Below are positions 23,312 through 31,647 of a stretch of 38,433 nucleotides of DNA, one piece after another (the first letter of the stretch is position 1; every line of letters starts with the position of its first letter). Location: positions 1-38,433 of the forward strand of contig CADCCQ010000018.1 in NCBI GenBank assembly GCA_902799955.1, in the 5' to 3' direction. Made by a program: the position numbers and the translations under genes. Below the pieces are notes generated by a model. It worked only from the letters and a program-made list of their open reading frames with translations, did no database searches and was not told the DNA's origin. The DNA is from an uncultured bacterium (lineage in GTDB: Bacteria > Verrucomicrobiota > Kiritimatiellia > RFP12 > UBA1067).

Positions 23312-24042
23312 GAGGCGAGTTCATGTCCCTGAAGCAGGCGGCCGAGCACGTGCAGATCGACGCCAACGAACTAAAGCACGCCGCGCAGCGCGGCGAGGTG
23401 GACGCCAGCGTCCGCGGCGGCGAGTGGTACTTCGACCACGCCGCCCTCGACGAATGGGCGCAGCGCAGCCTGCTCGCCTCCAACGCCAGCGCAATCGCGA
23501 GCCGCCACAGGGCGTTCGACGAACGCCGCCGCCGCGAACGCCGGCCAGGCGTCGGCATCGGCGCGTTGCTCGTCGCCGAGTCGATTGACCTCGCCGTCCC
23601 CGCGAAGGCCAAGGCCGGAATGATCCGCGACATGACCGACCTCGCGGACCGCTCCGGCTTCGTCTACGACCCGTCCGCGCTCTTCAAGTCGCTCGTCGAG
23701 CGTGAGGAGGCGGCGTCCACCGCCGTCGGCGCAGGCGTCGCGTTCCTGCATCCGAGGTACCACGACCCGTACGTCTTCGAGCAGAGCTTCATTGCATACG
23801 GGCGCAGCGAGCGTCCGATCTTCTTCGGCGCGCCCGACGGCGGCGCGACTCGCCACTTCTTCCTCATCTGCTCCACTGACCACGAACAGCACCTCCACGT
23901 CCTCGCGCGCCTCGCGGTCCTCGCCCACGGCACGAACCTCGTCGAGCTCCTCGACGCGGCGGAGACCCCCGAGGACGTCCTCGCCGCCGTCGCCCAGTGC
24001 GAAGGCGAATTCGTCGGCGAGCAACATCCGCAGGGCTCCTGA
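23308..24042 (+). CDS. Excisionase-type HTH fused to PTS EIIA (PtsN-like) domain
   Basis: This protein is 244 residues if GTG 23308 is used (GGAGG before it, overlap with the holA stop), or 239 from ATG 23323. Residues about 8-60 are a MerR/excisionase-like helix-turn-helix (SLKQAAEHVQIDANELKHAA, then VRGGEWYFDHAALDEW). Residues about 115-240 are a fructose-type EIIA domain: LVEREEAASTAVGAGVAFLH with the phosphoryl-acceptor His at about 148, then IFFGAPDGGATRHFFLICST and HVLARLAVLAHG. It probably senses phosphorylation state through HPr-like partners and acts as a regulator rather than in sugar import, as PtsN does. No other PTS gene is in view. A terminator follows. Confidence 0.85.
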   Translation: MRGEFMSLKQAAEHVQIDANELKHAAQRGEVDASVRGGEWYFDHAALDEWAQRSLLASNASAIASRHRAFDERRRRERRPGVGIGALLVAESIDLAVPAKAKAGMIRDMTDLADRSGFVYDPSALFKSLVEREEAASTAVGAGVAFLHPRYHDPYVFEQSFIAYGRSERPIFFGAPDGGATRHFFLICSTDHEQHLHVLARLAVLAHGTNLVELLDAAETPEDVLAAVAQCEGEFVGEQHPQGS

Positions 24043-24048
24043 CTGCGT

Positions 24049-24072
24049 GCGGCAGGCAGGTTGCCGCTTTTT
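24049..24072 (+). terminator. Rho-independent terminator after the EIIA gene
   Basis: Stem GCGGCA (24049-24054)/TGCCGC (24062-24067), 7-base loop, followed by TTTTT. It closes the ftsB-lgt-holA-EIIA operon, 7 bp after its stop. Confidence 0.75.
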
Positions 24073-24122
24073 GCGGAATGTGATGGTGGAGAAGAATCGA
24101 CAAACAAGAAAGGGCAGAGAAA

Positions 24123-24404
24123 ATGAAGAAGGCAATAAAATACTGTTTGGTTGTTGCTCTTGGCCTTGTAGTAGCGGGCTGCTCAAAAGAAGAATCCTCA
24201 GCGGCAAAGCTGAACGACAACGGGGACAATGGCCACAAGAAAGTCCAGCTGTGGAAGGACGGCTACTACTGGTCGTCTGTTCCGGTCTCGGACTACGACC
24301 GCCACGCATGGGGCCTCGACTTCAGTTCGAGCTTCCACGACACGTGCGTCAACGACCGCTACTACGGGCAGTCTGTTCGCCCTGTGCAAGGGTTCTCCAA
24401 ATAG
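24123..24404 (+). CDS. Small lipoprotein of unknown function
   Basis: This 93-residue protein has a lipoprotein signal: KKAIKYCLVVALGLVVAGCS, lipobox LVVAG-C at Cys20, then Ser-Lys. The mature part is short, polar and rich in Tyr, Trp, Asp and Ser (WKDGYYWSSVPVSDYDRHAW) and has one further Cys (TCVNDRYYG). It is not recognised as a known family. An AGAAAGGG ribosome-binding site precedes ATG 24123. It lies alone between a terminator and the secretin promoter. Confidence 0.75.
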   Translation: MKKAIKYCLVVALGLVVAGCSKEESSAAKLNDNGDNGHKKVQLWKDGYYWSSVPVSDYDRHAWGLDFSSSFHDTCVNDRYYGQSVRPVQGFSK

Positions 24405-24480
24405 CGAGCAACGCGCGCGCATGCAATTCTTTGAATGCCAAAGATTTTTCATTTTCATTCTTCATTCTTCGCTCTCTTTA

Positions 24481-24489
24481 TGGTATAAT
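24481..24489 (+). promoter_or_regulatory. Extended -10 of the leaderless secretin gene
   Basis: TGG-TATAAT (TATAAT at 24484-24489) ends 7 nt before ATG 24497, placing the transcript start at the start codon. Confidence 0.65.
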
Positions 24490-24496
24490 ATTGCGC

Positions 24497-26458
24497 ATGA
24501 CAATTAGAGAGACCCTGACAGCCTCGATGCTTGCCGTCGCAGTCCTTGCGACGGAAGGGCTTTTTGCCGCCCAGACGGAGGACGCCATGCTCACGTCCGG
24601 TCTTTCCGTCGAAGAGCCTCTGTGCGGACAGCTGTCGGTTGACCCCACTCTCAAGGATGACGCCATCATGGCCCCCGACGTCGCCGCTCCGGACGCCGCC
24701 GTGGCGGTCGACAATTTCCAGATCGCGCCCACGCCGCCTGCCGCCCCCAAAGCCGCCCCGGCCGCGGCAGCGGCGCCTGCAGCCACTCCTGCCGCTGCAC
24801 CAGCCGCCACACCCGCCGCCTCAGCACCGTCCGTAGCACCGGCCGCCGCGCCAGCTGCCGCTCCGGCGGCAGTTCCGGCCGTTGCCGCGGACGTCGATTC
24901 GCAGGTGACCAACGACGTCAGGGTTGTCGCCGATGCCGCCGTCGCGAAGGCCGCCGCCGCCGCGAACGTCCCGGCCGACGCGGAGCCGCCGGTGATCGAC
25001 TACCAGGCAGTCGCCGAGGCCGCCGTCGCCGCGAAGGCCGCGGAGGAGGCGAAGGCCGCCGCCGCCGCGAAGGCGAAGGAGGAGGCGGACCGCAAGGCGG
25101 ATGAGCTGCTGAGGAAGCGCCGCATCTCCACGAAGGTGTTCAAGCTTTCCCATGCCAGCGCCGACGACGTCGCCGAGCGCATCAACTCGACGTGGAACGG
25201 AGACTTCGGCGCCACGTGGAAGGTCTCGAAGATCGCGCAGTCGTTCCCCGAGGCGAACATGGTCATGGTCACCGCGCCGGCCATAATCCTCGACGCCTGC
25301 GAACAGGTCGTGAAGGCGGTCGACATCGAAGTCCCCCAGGTCTACATCGAGGCGAGGTTCATCGAACTTTCCAACAACGCCTCGCACAAGCTCGGCATAG
25401 ACTGGCAGATGCTTGACGGCATGAAGGGCTCCCTTGCGCTTGACGCAGGTTTGAACGAGCGCAAGATGAAGGGCATCTCCACCTACAACAGCGCCAACGG
25501 GACGTACACGATCTCCGACACCCAGGGCGGGCGCTCTACAGCGAACCTCTCGTACGTGAACGGCACCATCGGCATGAGCGAGCTCTACGTCATACTCCGC
25601 GCGCTCGAGTCCTCGGAGGACGCCAGGACGTTCTCGAACCCGAAGATCATCGTGTCGTCCGGCAAGAAGGCCACGGTCGACATGACGACGAAGTACCCCA
25701 ACGTCAAGATATCCGCGAAGCGCACGACGAACTCCGGCGGCGACTCGCTTGACCTCGACATGCAGATGACGCAGATACCGGGCGAGGACAAGATGATGTT
25801 CGCGAAGGAGGCGTTCTTCAGCTGGGGCATCTCGCTTGACGTGACGCCGCGCATCTCGACGAACGGGCTCATCAACGTGCAGATCGTCCCGACGATCTCC
25901 TCGCGCTCCGACTGGGTGGTCTCAGGGACGACGGACGAGTCGGACTCAGGCACGATATCCGCCAAGTACCCCGTCATCGACGTGCAGCGCCTCGTCACGG
26001 AGTTCAACATGGCGAGCGGGGCGACGGCGGTCATCGGCGGCCTGTCGCTCACCGTGGAAACGCAGAAGGACAGCGGCATCCCGTGGCTCAGGGACTGGTG
26101 GTGGATAGGCCCCAGGCTCTTCGGGTCCAAGGTGCGCGTCAAGGAGCAGCGCGAGATCATCGTCTTCGTGACCGTCGGCATCGTCGACCCCAACAACCTC
26201 CGCAAGGACGCTGGCCTTCCGAAGAACGCGGTCCTCGGCCGCCAGTACACCGACGACATCCGCCGCGAGCCGGGCGACAGGGTGCGCGAGCGCACCGCCG
26301 GCATGAAGTCCCTGGACTTCCGCTCTCTTGAGGAGCAGTATGCCGACCCAAGGCGCACCAACCGCGTCCAGCGCGCGGGCTGGTCCCTGGGCGACATCCC
26401 GCTTCCGTTTACAAAAGACCCCAACTACCACCCGACAACAACGAAAGGAACAAAATGA
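24497..26458 (+). CDS. Secretin-family outer-membrane channel (type II/IV-like)
   Basis: This 653-residue protein starts at ATG 24497, not at earlier codons of the open frame, because the signal peptide (LTASMLAVAVLATEGLFAAQ) and promoter sit here. Residues about 75-225 are an Ala/Pro-rich linker with an Ala/Lys/Glu coiled stretch. A secretin N-domain follows from about 210 (VFKLSHASADDVAERINSTW). The secretin core is about 280-560: VPQVYIEARFIELSNNASHK, ALESSEDARTFSNPKIIVSS, and near 505 SGATAVIGGLSL with IPWLRDWWWIGPRLFG and REIIVFVTVGIV. Secretins form the outer-membrane ring in type II secretion, pili or related machines. The usual IPxLGxLF is changed to IPWLRD...GPRLFG. No other secretion genes are nearby, so the machine is unknown. 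It is coupled to the DUF481 gene by a 4-bp overlap. Confidence 0.85.
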   Translation: MTIRETLTASMLAVAVLATEGLFAAQTEDAMLTSGLSVEEPLCGQLSVDPTLKDDAIMAPDVAAPDAAVAVDNFQIAPTPPAAPKAAPAAAAAPAATPAAAPAATPAASAPSVAPAAAPAAAPAAVPAVAADVDSQVTNDVRVVADAAVAKAAAAANVPADAEPPVIDYQAVAEAAVAAKAAEEAKAAAAAKAKEEADRKADELLRKRRISTKVFKLSHASADDVAERINSTWNGDFGATWKVSKIAQSFPEANMVMVTAPAIILDACEQVVKAVDIEVPQVYIEARFIELSNNASHKLGIDWQMLDGMKGSLALDAGLNERKMKGISTYNSANGTYTISDTQGGRSTANLSYVNGTIGMSELYVILRALESSEDARTFSNPKIIVSSGKKATVDMTTKYPNVKISAKRTTNSGGDSLDLDMQMTQIPGEDKMMFAKEAFFSWGISLDVTPRISTNGLINVQIVPTISSRSDWVVSGTTDESDSGTISAKYPVIDVQRLVTEFNMASGATAVIGGLSLTVETQKDSGIPWLRDWWWIGPRLFGSKVRVKEQREIIVFVTVGIVDPNNLRKDAGLPKNAVLGRQYTDDIRREPGDRVRERTAGMKSLDFRSLEEQYADPRRTNRVQRAGWSLGDIPLPFTKDPNYHPTTTKGTK

Positions 26459-27468
26459 AGACAAAAGTGATTGCCGCCGTCGTGGCGGCGGCCGCCGCCT
26501 TCGCGGCGCAGGCCGACAAGGTCGTGCTCAAGTCAGGCTCCTCGCTCTCCGGCGAGACCGGCGACATCGTGGGCGACGCGCTCAAGTTCAAGTCCGACGA
26601 CCTCGGCGACATCGAGATCAAGCTCGACAAGATCGCCTCGCTTGAGTCCGCCAAGAAGCACGTCATCGTCTACAAGGACGCGACGCGCGCCGAGAAGGAG
26701 CTCGTCGTCGACGAGGGCACCCTCATGCTCGACGGCAACAAGCTCGACATGGGCAAGGTCAAGGTGATCGACCCCGCGGAGGAGACGTGGCACGGCAGCG
26801 TGAACCTCTCCGCGTCGATGGCCAGGGGGAACACGGTCTCCGAGTCAGCGACGCTTCTCGCCGACGCGAACCGCCGCTGGGAGAAGAACCGCTTCACGTC
26901 GTCCCTCGGGTACTACTTCGCGCAGAGCGGAGACTCCAAGGACACCAAGCAGAAGACGGCTAGCCGCTTCGAGATAAACGCGCAGGACGACATCTTCTTC
27001 ACCGAGAAGATCTACCTGTACGTGAACGGCAAGTACGAGTTCGACAGGATCATGGATCTCGAGCACCGCCTCCGCCTCGGCACGGGCCTTGGCTACCAGT
27101 GGATCGAGGGAGTCGACTTCGGCCTCGGCAAGATGAGCTTCAACCAGGAAGTCGGCTTCGCCTGGGTCGACGAGAAGTACAGGCACCTCTCCTCGGAGGA
27201 CTACGCGACCCTGCGCTACGCCCACCACTTCAACTGGGCCGTCGCGTGCATCAAGAACTTCGACATCGTCCACAACTTCGAGTACCTCCCGGACCTCGAG
27301 GACATGGGCGACAACTACCTCATCGACACGGACGTCGGCTTCACCTACATGTTCCTCCCTTCCTGGCAGGTCATCGGCAAGATCGAGTGGGACTACTCCC
27401 GCCGCACCGCGCCCGGCGTGAAGCACAGCGACCTGAGGTACATGCTCGGCCTCGGCTACAAGTGGTAA
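26455..27468 (+). CDS. DUF481 outer-membrane beta-barrel protein (YdiY-like)
   Basis: This 337-residue protein has a signal peptide (residues 1-20, ending FAAQA). An N-terminal part of about 95 residues has a beta-repeat pattern (DKVVLKSGSSLSGETGDIVG and VVDEGTLMLDGNKLDM). From about residue 115 to the C-terminal Trp it shows the alternating aromatic/polar strands of a barrel (GSVNLSASMARGNTVSES, SSLGYYFAQSGDSKDTKQKT, and the final LGLGYKW). It fits DUF481, a barrel family with no known function. ATG overlaps the secretin stop, so the two are made together; the secretin may help its assembly or they may serve one envelope task, which is inference. Confidence 0.85.
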   Translation: MKTKVIAAVVAAAAAFAAQADKVVLKSGSSLSGETGDIVGDALKFKSDDLGDIEIKLDKIASLESAKKHVIVYKDATRAEKELVVDEGTLMLDGNKLDMGKVKVIDPAEETWHGSVNLSASMARGNTVSESATLLADANRRWEKNRFTSSLGYYFAQSGDSKDTKQKTASRFEINAQDDIFFTEKIYLYVNGKYEFDRIMDLEHRLRLGTGLGYQWIEGVDFGLGKMSFNQEVGFAWVDEKYRHLSSEDYATLRYAHHFNWAVACIKNFDIVHNFEYLPDLEDMGDNYLIDTDVGFTYMFLPSWQVIGKIEWDYSRRTAPGVKHSDLRYMLGLGYKW

Positions 27469-27478
27469 GGTCGAGGGG

Positions 27479-28924
27479 ATGAGGATAGCAATCGCCTATC
27501 CTCCGCTGGAATCCGAGAAGGGCGTCCCTCTGCTCACGCAGAACCGCCAGTTCCAGTGGTTTTCGCGCCCGACCTACATCTTCCCGGTCGTCCCCGCCAC
27601 GGCGGCGACCATGCTGAAGAAGGCCGGGCACGAAGTTCTATTTCTCGACGGGATCGCGGCGGAGATGACCTCCGCCGCGTTTGACGCCTCCCTCCGCGAC
27701 TTCGCCCCCGACCTCGTCGTCGTCGAGACGAAGACTCCGGTCGTGAAGCGCCATTGGCGCTGGATAAGGGAGAGGAAGGCGCAGCTCCAGCCGTCATGTC
27801 GGTTCGCCCTCGTCGGCGACCATGTGACGGCAATGCCGGAGGAGTCGATGGCGGAGTGCCCGGTTGACTTCATCCTGACCGGCGGCGACTGGGACTTCCT
27901 GCTTCTAAACGTCGCGGACGCCGCGTTCGACGTCTCTAAATTTGAGCCGGGCGTCTGGTACCGCGAAGGCGGGGAAGTCAGGAACACTGGGCCTTTCCGC
28001 CTCGACCACGACCTCAACTCCGCCCCGCACATAGACAGGGAACTCGTCCGCTGGGAGCTTTACTCCTGCAGGAACGGGAACTTCAAGCGCACCCCGGGGA
28101 CGTACATCATGGCCGGCCGCGACTGCTGGCACGCGAAGTGCACGTTCTGCAGCTGGACCACGCTCTACCCGAAGTACCGTACGCGCAGGGTCGACGACGT
28201 CCTCGACGAGATACAGGATCTCGTCGAACGCTACGGCGTGAGGGAGATCATGGACGACTCGGGGTCCTTCCCCGCCGGTTCGTGGCTTACCGACTTCTGC
28301 AACGGGATGATCGCGAGGGGGCTTAACAGGAAGGTCCGCATCGACTGCAACATGCGCTTTGGGCGCCTCGGCCCCGACGACTACAAGCTGATGCGCAAGG
28401 CGGGCTTCAGGCTCGTCCTCTTCGGCGTGGAGTCCGCGAACCAGGAGACGCTCGACCGCTTCTGCAAGGCGCTGAAGGTCGAGGACGTCGAGAAGGGGGC
28501 GAAGTGGGCGTCCGACGCCGGGCTCGCCGTCCACCTCACGTTCATGTTCGGCCACGCGTGGGAGGGCCCGGAGGAGATGGCGAACACCGTGCGCCTCGCG
28601 CGAAGGCTCCTCGCCTGCGGATACGCCGCGACGCTGCAGTGCACGCTTACGATCCCGTATCCGGGGACGCCGCTCTTCAGGGAGCTGAAGGAGGCCGGGA
28701 TGCTCACGACCCTGGACTGGGACGACTACGACCAGCGCACTGCGGTGACGAAGACGCCCCTGGCCTCCGAGTCCGACGTCAAGAAGGCGATACGGGACGT
28801 CTACCGCGGCTTTCTGCAGCCGCGCGCGCTCTGGCATCTCTTCCGCCGCAACCTCTTCGACCTCTCGTTCTACTACCGTGGATGGAGGTATCTGAAGGGG
28901 CACCTCACGGACTTTTCAGGATAG
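27479..28924 (+). CDS. B12-binding-domain radical SAM enzyme
   Basis: This 481-residue protein has an N-terminal cobalamin-binding-like Rossmann domain (about 1-140: IFPVVPATAATMLKKAGHEV, then DLVVVETKTP) and a radical SAM core. The cluster Cys residues are C216, C221 and C224 (DCWHAKCTFCSW), giving Cx4Cx2C rather than the textbook Cx3Cx2C. Later motifs are IMDDSGSFPAG, FRLVLFGVESANQETLDR (the VExG-like ribose contact) and HLTFMFGHAWEGPEEM. Related enzymes perform methylations or tailoring of lipids and natural products. Substrate is unknown. It begins 10 bp after the DUF481 stop with RBS GAGGGG, and its tail overlaps the opposing Fkp-type gene by 9 bp. Confidence 0.85.
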   Translation: MRIAIAYPPLESEKGVPLLTQNRQFQWFSRPTYIFPVVPATAATMLKKAGHEVLFLDGIAAEMTSAAFDASLRDFAPDLVVVETKTPVVKRHWRWIRERKAQLQPSCRFALVGDHVTAMPEESMAECPVDFILTGGDWDFLLLNVADAAFDVSKFEPGVWYREGGEVRNTGPFRLDHDLNSAPHIDRELVRWELYSCRNGNFKRTPGTYIMAGRDCWHAKCTFCSWTTLYPKYRTRRVDDVLDEIQDLVERYGVREIMDDSGSFPAGSWLTDFCNGMIARGLNRKVRIDCNMRFGRLGPDDYKLMRKAGFRLVLFGVESANQETLDRFCKALKVEDVEKGAKWASDAGLAVHLTFMFGHAWEGPEEMANTVRLARRLLACGYAATLQCTLTIPYPGTPLFRELKEAGMLTTLDWDDYDQRTAVTKTPLASESDVKKAIRDVYRGFLQPRALWHLFRRNLFDLSFYYRGWRYLKGHLTDFSG

Positions 28925-30967
28925 CTCCAGCTTCAGGCCCTCGCAGTCTATCTGGAAGTCGTAGAAGCGGGAGTACATCGAAGGGGGCCTGGCGGTGAGC
29001 TCGCCGCGAATCGCGGCGGCTGCCTTTGCGCTCTTCGCGAGGACGAGCATGAACCCGCCGCCGCCCGCGCCCATCAGCGAGACCGCCGAGGTCCAGGGCC
29101 TTATCCTCTCGATGATGTTCTCCACGCGCTCGTTGGTGCTGCCGTTGTCCAGGAGCTTCTTGTCGCGCCAGTACCCGTTCAGCGCGTCGGCGAGCGCGTC
29201 GAAGTCGTGCCTCTCTATCGCGGCCGCGGCGGCCTTCGCGCCGCGCTTCAGGCTGTCGACGAGGATCGACGCGAAGTTGTGCGGGTTCTCCGCGTAGAAA
29301 GACAGGACCTTCCTGAGGATGTTCCTGGCCATTCTCTTCTGCCCCGTGAAGTACAGGAGTCCTCGCTCCCTCAGGATCGAGCCGAGCCATTTCGCGTCCA
29401 CCGCCTTGACCGATATGGACTGGATCTCGCCCGGCTTCGACGTCAGCAGCTTCACGCCCGGCGTGATTCCGCCGAACTGGTCCTGCCATCCGCCGCCAGT
29501 GCACATCTCTCGCTCAAGCTGCAGCGCGAGCTCGCCGATCCTGTCGCGGTCGGTGTCGCGCAGGATCGCGGCGATCGTGGCCGCGCCGAGGATCGAGCTC
29601 GTGCCCATCCCCGACCCCTTGGGGAGGTTGGCGCAGATTGTTATGTTGAGGCCGCGCTCCCCGAACCTGAAGCCGGTGACGGCCAGGGCGCTCTTCACCA
29701 GCGCGCACCAGTCGTGCGGATCCGAGTGGTCGGCCAGCTCGTCCGCGCTCTTCACGAGCCTTCGCTTGCCGAGGTCCTTCGAGACGATCTTGACGAACTT
29801 GTCCTTCCTCGGGGAGACGGTGACTTCGATCGGGCGCTCCCCGTCGAGGGTGACGGCGGCGTTCAGCACCGCGCCGCCGTTGTCCTGGCAGATCGGCGGC
29901 GTGTCGCTCCAGCCTCCGGCGAGGTCTATCCTGACGGGCGCGGTGACGCGGGCCGTCTCGCCGGCGCGTATGCCAAGGAGCCGCGTGTAGTCGGTGCCGC
30001 GAATCAGCTCCGCCATGCCGTGCTTCTCCCATAGCCCGTCGGTCTTGAAGTTGTCGTCGATGTTGTAGCGGATCTCACGCCACTTCCCGCCGCGCACTGG
30101 TATGCAGGTTATGCATTCGCCTTTCTTGAGGTGGAGGCGCCCGTACATCCCCGGCGGGATGTTGGTGGCGACGTTGTCGCCGTCCATCTCGAGTTCGCAG
30201 TGCGCGGCGTCGGAGTACGTCCCGTCGCTGCCGAGCTTCTCGACGATCTCCCTCGTGGAGCCGACGTGGAAGAAGTCGCACTCTGGGACTATGTTGACGT
30301 TGAAGGGGGCGTAGCCTTCGAGGAGCATCTTGGGGAATTCCTCGTAGATGTCGCCGCGGATCGGAAGGGAGGCCATCTTGCGGGCGGTCTTGGCGTCGAT
30401 GAACATGACGCCCGTGTCGATGAGGTGCGTGCCGGTGGAGACGTCCGGCTTCTGGAGGAAGTCGGCGACGGGAAGGGCGCCGCCGCCGGCGGGCCTGCCC
30501 GCGGTGACGTATACGCCGTGGCGCCTGGCCTCGGAGGCGGGCCCGGCGTACGCGACGCCTGTCACGCCCGGCGACGAGAACGACACGTCGTCCGCCGCGA
30601 ACGTCGGGAGCACGTCGCCGGAGACCACGAGGACGCCGCCGGACTTCGGCAGCGCGAGGCGCTCCATCGCCTCGACGATGTGCGTGAACATGGGTCGCCC
30701 GTCGCGAAGCGGTATGAACGCCTTGCCGAGCGCGGCGTATCCGGGCGTCCTGCGCGAGTCTCCGCCGGAGTGGCAGATGAGGACGGTGCGCGCGCGGCAC
30801 TTCGCCTTCGCTATCTTCCTTAGGACGTTCACTGTCGCGCCGAGCGAGCCCACGCGGCGTCCGCCGGGATCTGCGACGACTATCGTGTCGTTGCGGTCCT
30901 TTGTCTGCGCGCGGTAGCCGCGGGCCTGTGCGGCATTGGCCGCGGTTATCACTATTAGGTCGAACAT
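28916..30967 (-). CDS. Bifunctional fucokinase / GDP-fucose pyrophosphorylase-type enzyme (Fkp-like)
   Basis: This 683-residue protein starts at the leaderless ATG 30967; the open frame continues upstream but the promoter and the domain start fix this codon. The N-terminal half is a fucose-1-phosphate guanylyltransferase-type domain (CHSGGDSRRTPGYAALGKAF at about 66-84, then VVSGDVLPTF and DTGVMFIDAKTARKMASL). The C-terminal half, from about residue 340, is a GHMP kinase: RIDLAGGWSDTPP, LPKGSGMGTSSILGAA near 447 and MGAGGGGFMLVL near 634. Together they would turn L-fucose (or a related sugar) into GDP-fucose through the 1-phosphate, a salvage route for surface glycans. Bacteroides Fkp has about 950 residues, so this is compact. 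Substrate is not proved by sequence. Confidence 0.85.
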   Translation of the reverse strand: MFDLIVITAANAAQARGYRAQTKDRNDTIVVADPGGRRVGSLGATVNVLRKIAKAKCRARTVLICHSGGDSRRTPGYAALGKAFIPLRDGRPMFTHIVEAMERLALPKSGGVLVVSGDVLPTFAADDVSFSSPGVTGVAYAGPASEARRHGVYVTAGRPAGGGALPVADFLQKPDVSTGTHLIDTGVMFIDAKTARKMASLPIRGDIYEEFPKMLLEGYAPFNVNIVPECDFFHVGSTREIVEKLGSDGTYSDAAHCELEMDGDNVATNIPPGMYGRLHLKKGECITCIPVRGGKWREIRYNIDDNFKTDGLWEKHGMAELIRGTDYTRLLGIRAGETARVTAPVRIDLAGGWSDTPPICQDNGGAVLNAAVTLDGERPIEVTVSPRKDKFVKIVSKDLGKRRLVKSADELADHSDPHDWCALVKSALAVTGFRFGERGLNITICANLPKGSGMGTSSILGAATIAAILRDTDRDRIGELALQLEREMCTGGGWQDQFGGITPGVKLLTSKPGEIQSISVKAVDAKWLGSILRERGLLYFTGQKRMARNILRKVLSFYAENPHNFASILVDSLKRGAKAAAAAIERHDFDALADALNGYWRDKKLLDNGSTNERVENIIERIRPWTSAVSLMGAGGGGFMLVLAKSAKAAAAIRGELTARPPSMYSRFYDFQIDCEGLKLELS

Positions 30968-30973
30968 GCCTAT

Positions 30974-30982
30974 ATTATACCA
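30974..30982 (-). promoter_or_regulatory. Extended -10 of the leaderless Fkp-like gene
   Basis: On the minus strand TGG-TATAAT (complement of 30974-30979), 6 nt before ATG 30967. The transcript should begin at the start codon. Confidence 0.65.
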
Positions 30983-31065
30983 CAACAAAAGATTGTTGTC
31001 TTGGCATTGACAAAAAAAGCCATTGAAATTTCTTCCTATTTCTGATTGCATTTTGGACGATGTTT

Positions 31066-31074
31066 TGGTAAAAT
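31066..31074 (+). promoter_or_regulatory. Extended -10 of the rplM operon
   Basis: TGG-TAAAAT (TAAAAT at 31069-31074). Unlike most genes here it is followed by a long leader of about 120 nt. Confidence 0.6.
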
Positions 31075-31080
31075 ATACGG

Positions 31081-31200
31081 CCACATCGAGATCGGGGAAG
31101 TAACCGGTCTCCCGCCGAAGGCAAGTGCCGAGGCGTGAACAGCGGACAAAACCCCTTGGATGAGGGCACAAAAACGCAAGCAAAGGAAAGAAAGAAGAAG
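31081..31200 (+). promoter_or_regulatory. Long structured leader of rplM (possible autoregulation)
   Basis: The 120-nt leader has GC-rich pairing segments (GATCGGG...CGGTC, GCCGAAGGCAAGTGCCGAGGC, CCCCTTGGATGAGGG) and ends in an A/G-rich stretch with AAAGGA before ATG 31201. L13 operons in other bacteria carry leaders that bind L13. I see the length and pairing, not a known leader consensus. Confidence 0.35.
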
Positions 31201-31632
31201 ATGCAGAAGAGCTATCGTGCTCCGAACCCGGGCGAGAACCGTCCGTGGTTCCTCGTGGACGCGAAGGGCAAGCCGCTTGGGCGCCTTGCCGTCGTCATCG
31301 CAAACAAGCTCCGCGCGAAGGACCTTCCCACGTTCGACCCGTCGGTCGACGCGGGCGCCTTCGTCATCGTCGTGAACGCGGCCGAGGTGCTGCTCACGGG
31401 CAAGAAGGAGGAGCAGAAGGAATACCAGCGCTACAGCGGATACAGGGACGGCTTGAAGCGCTTCTCCGCCGCGACCATGCGCGCCACGCATCCCGACAGG
31501 ATGATCAAGGAGGCGGTCTGGGGGATGCTCCCCAAGAACAACATCGCCCGCAAGATGATGACCCGCCTGAAGGTGTTCGCCGGCGCGGAGCACACCCACG
31601 CGGCGCAGAAACCCGTCGAGATCACCCTTTAA
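31201..31632 (+). CDS. rplM: 50S ribosomal protein L13
   Basis: This 143-residue protein has the L13 core: RPWFLVDAKGKPLGRLAVVI at the start, FVIVVNAAEVLLTGKK, YQRYSGYRDGLKRFS and AVWGMLPKNNIARKMMTRLK, which includes the family signature. It is an early-assembling 23S rRNA-binding protein. Start 31201 is chosen because the protein core begins here; the GTG at 31135 would add a charged leader unlike L13. It is followed 15 bp later by rpsI, as in most bacteria. Confidence 0.96.
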   Translation: MQKSYRAPNPGENRPWFLVDAKGKPLGRLAVVIANKLRAKDLPTFDPSVDAGAFVIVVNAAEVLLTGKKEEQKEYQRYSGYRDGLKRFSAATMRATHPDRMIKEAVWGMLPKNNIARKMMTRLKVFAGAEHTHAAQKPVEITL

Positions 31633-31647
31633 TGGAGACACGTTCAA

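Noticed and set aside
23702..24496. Upstream extension of the secretin frame
   Set aside because: It overlaps the EIIA gene, a terminator and the lipoprotein gene in another frame. The signal peptide and promoter place the true start at 24497.
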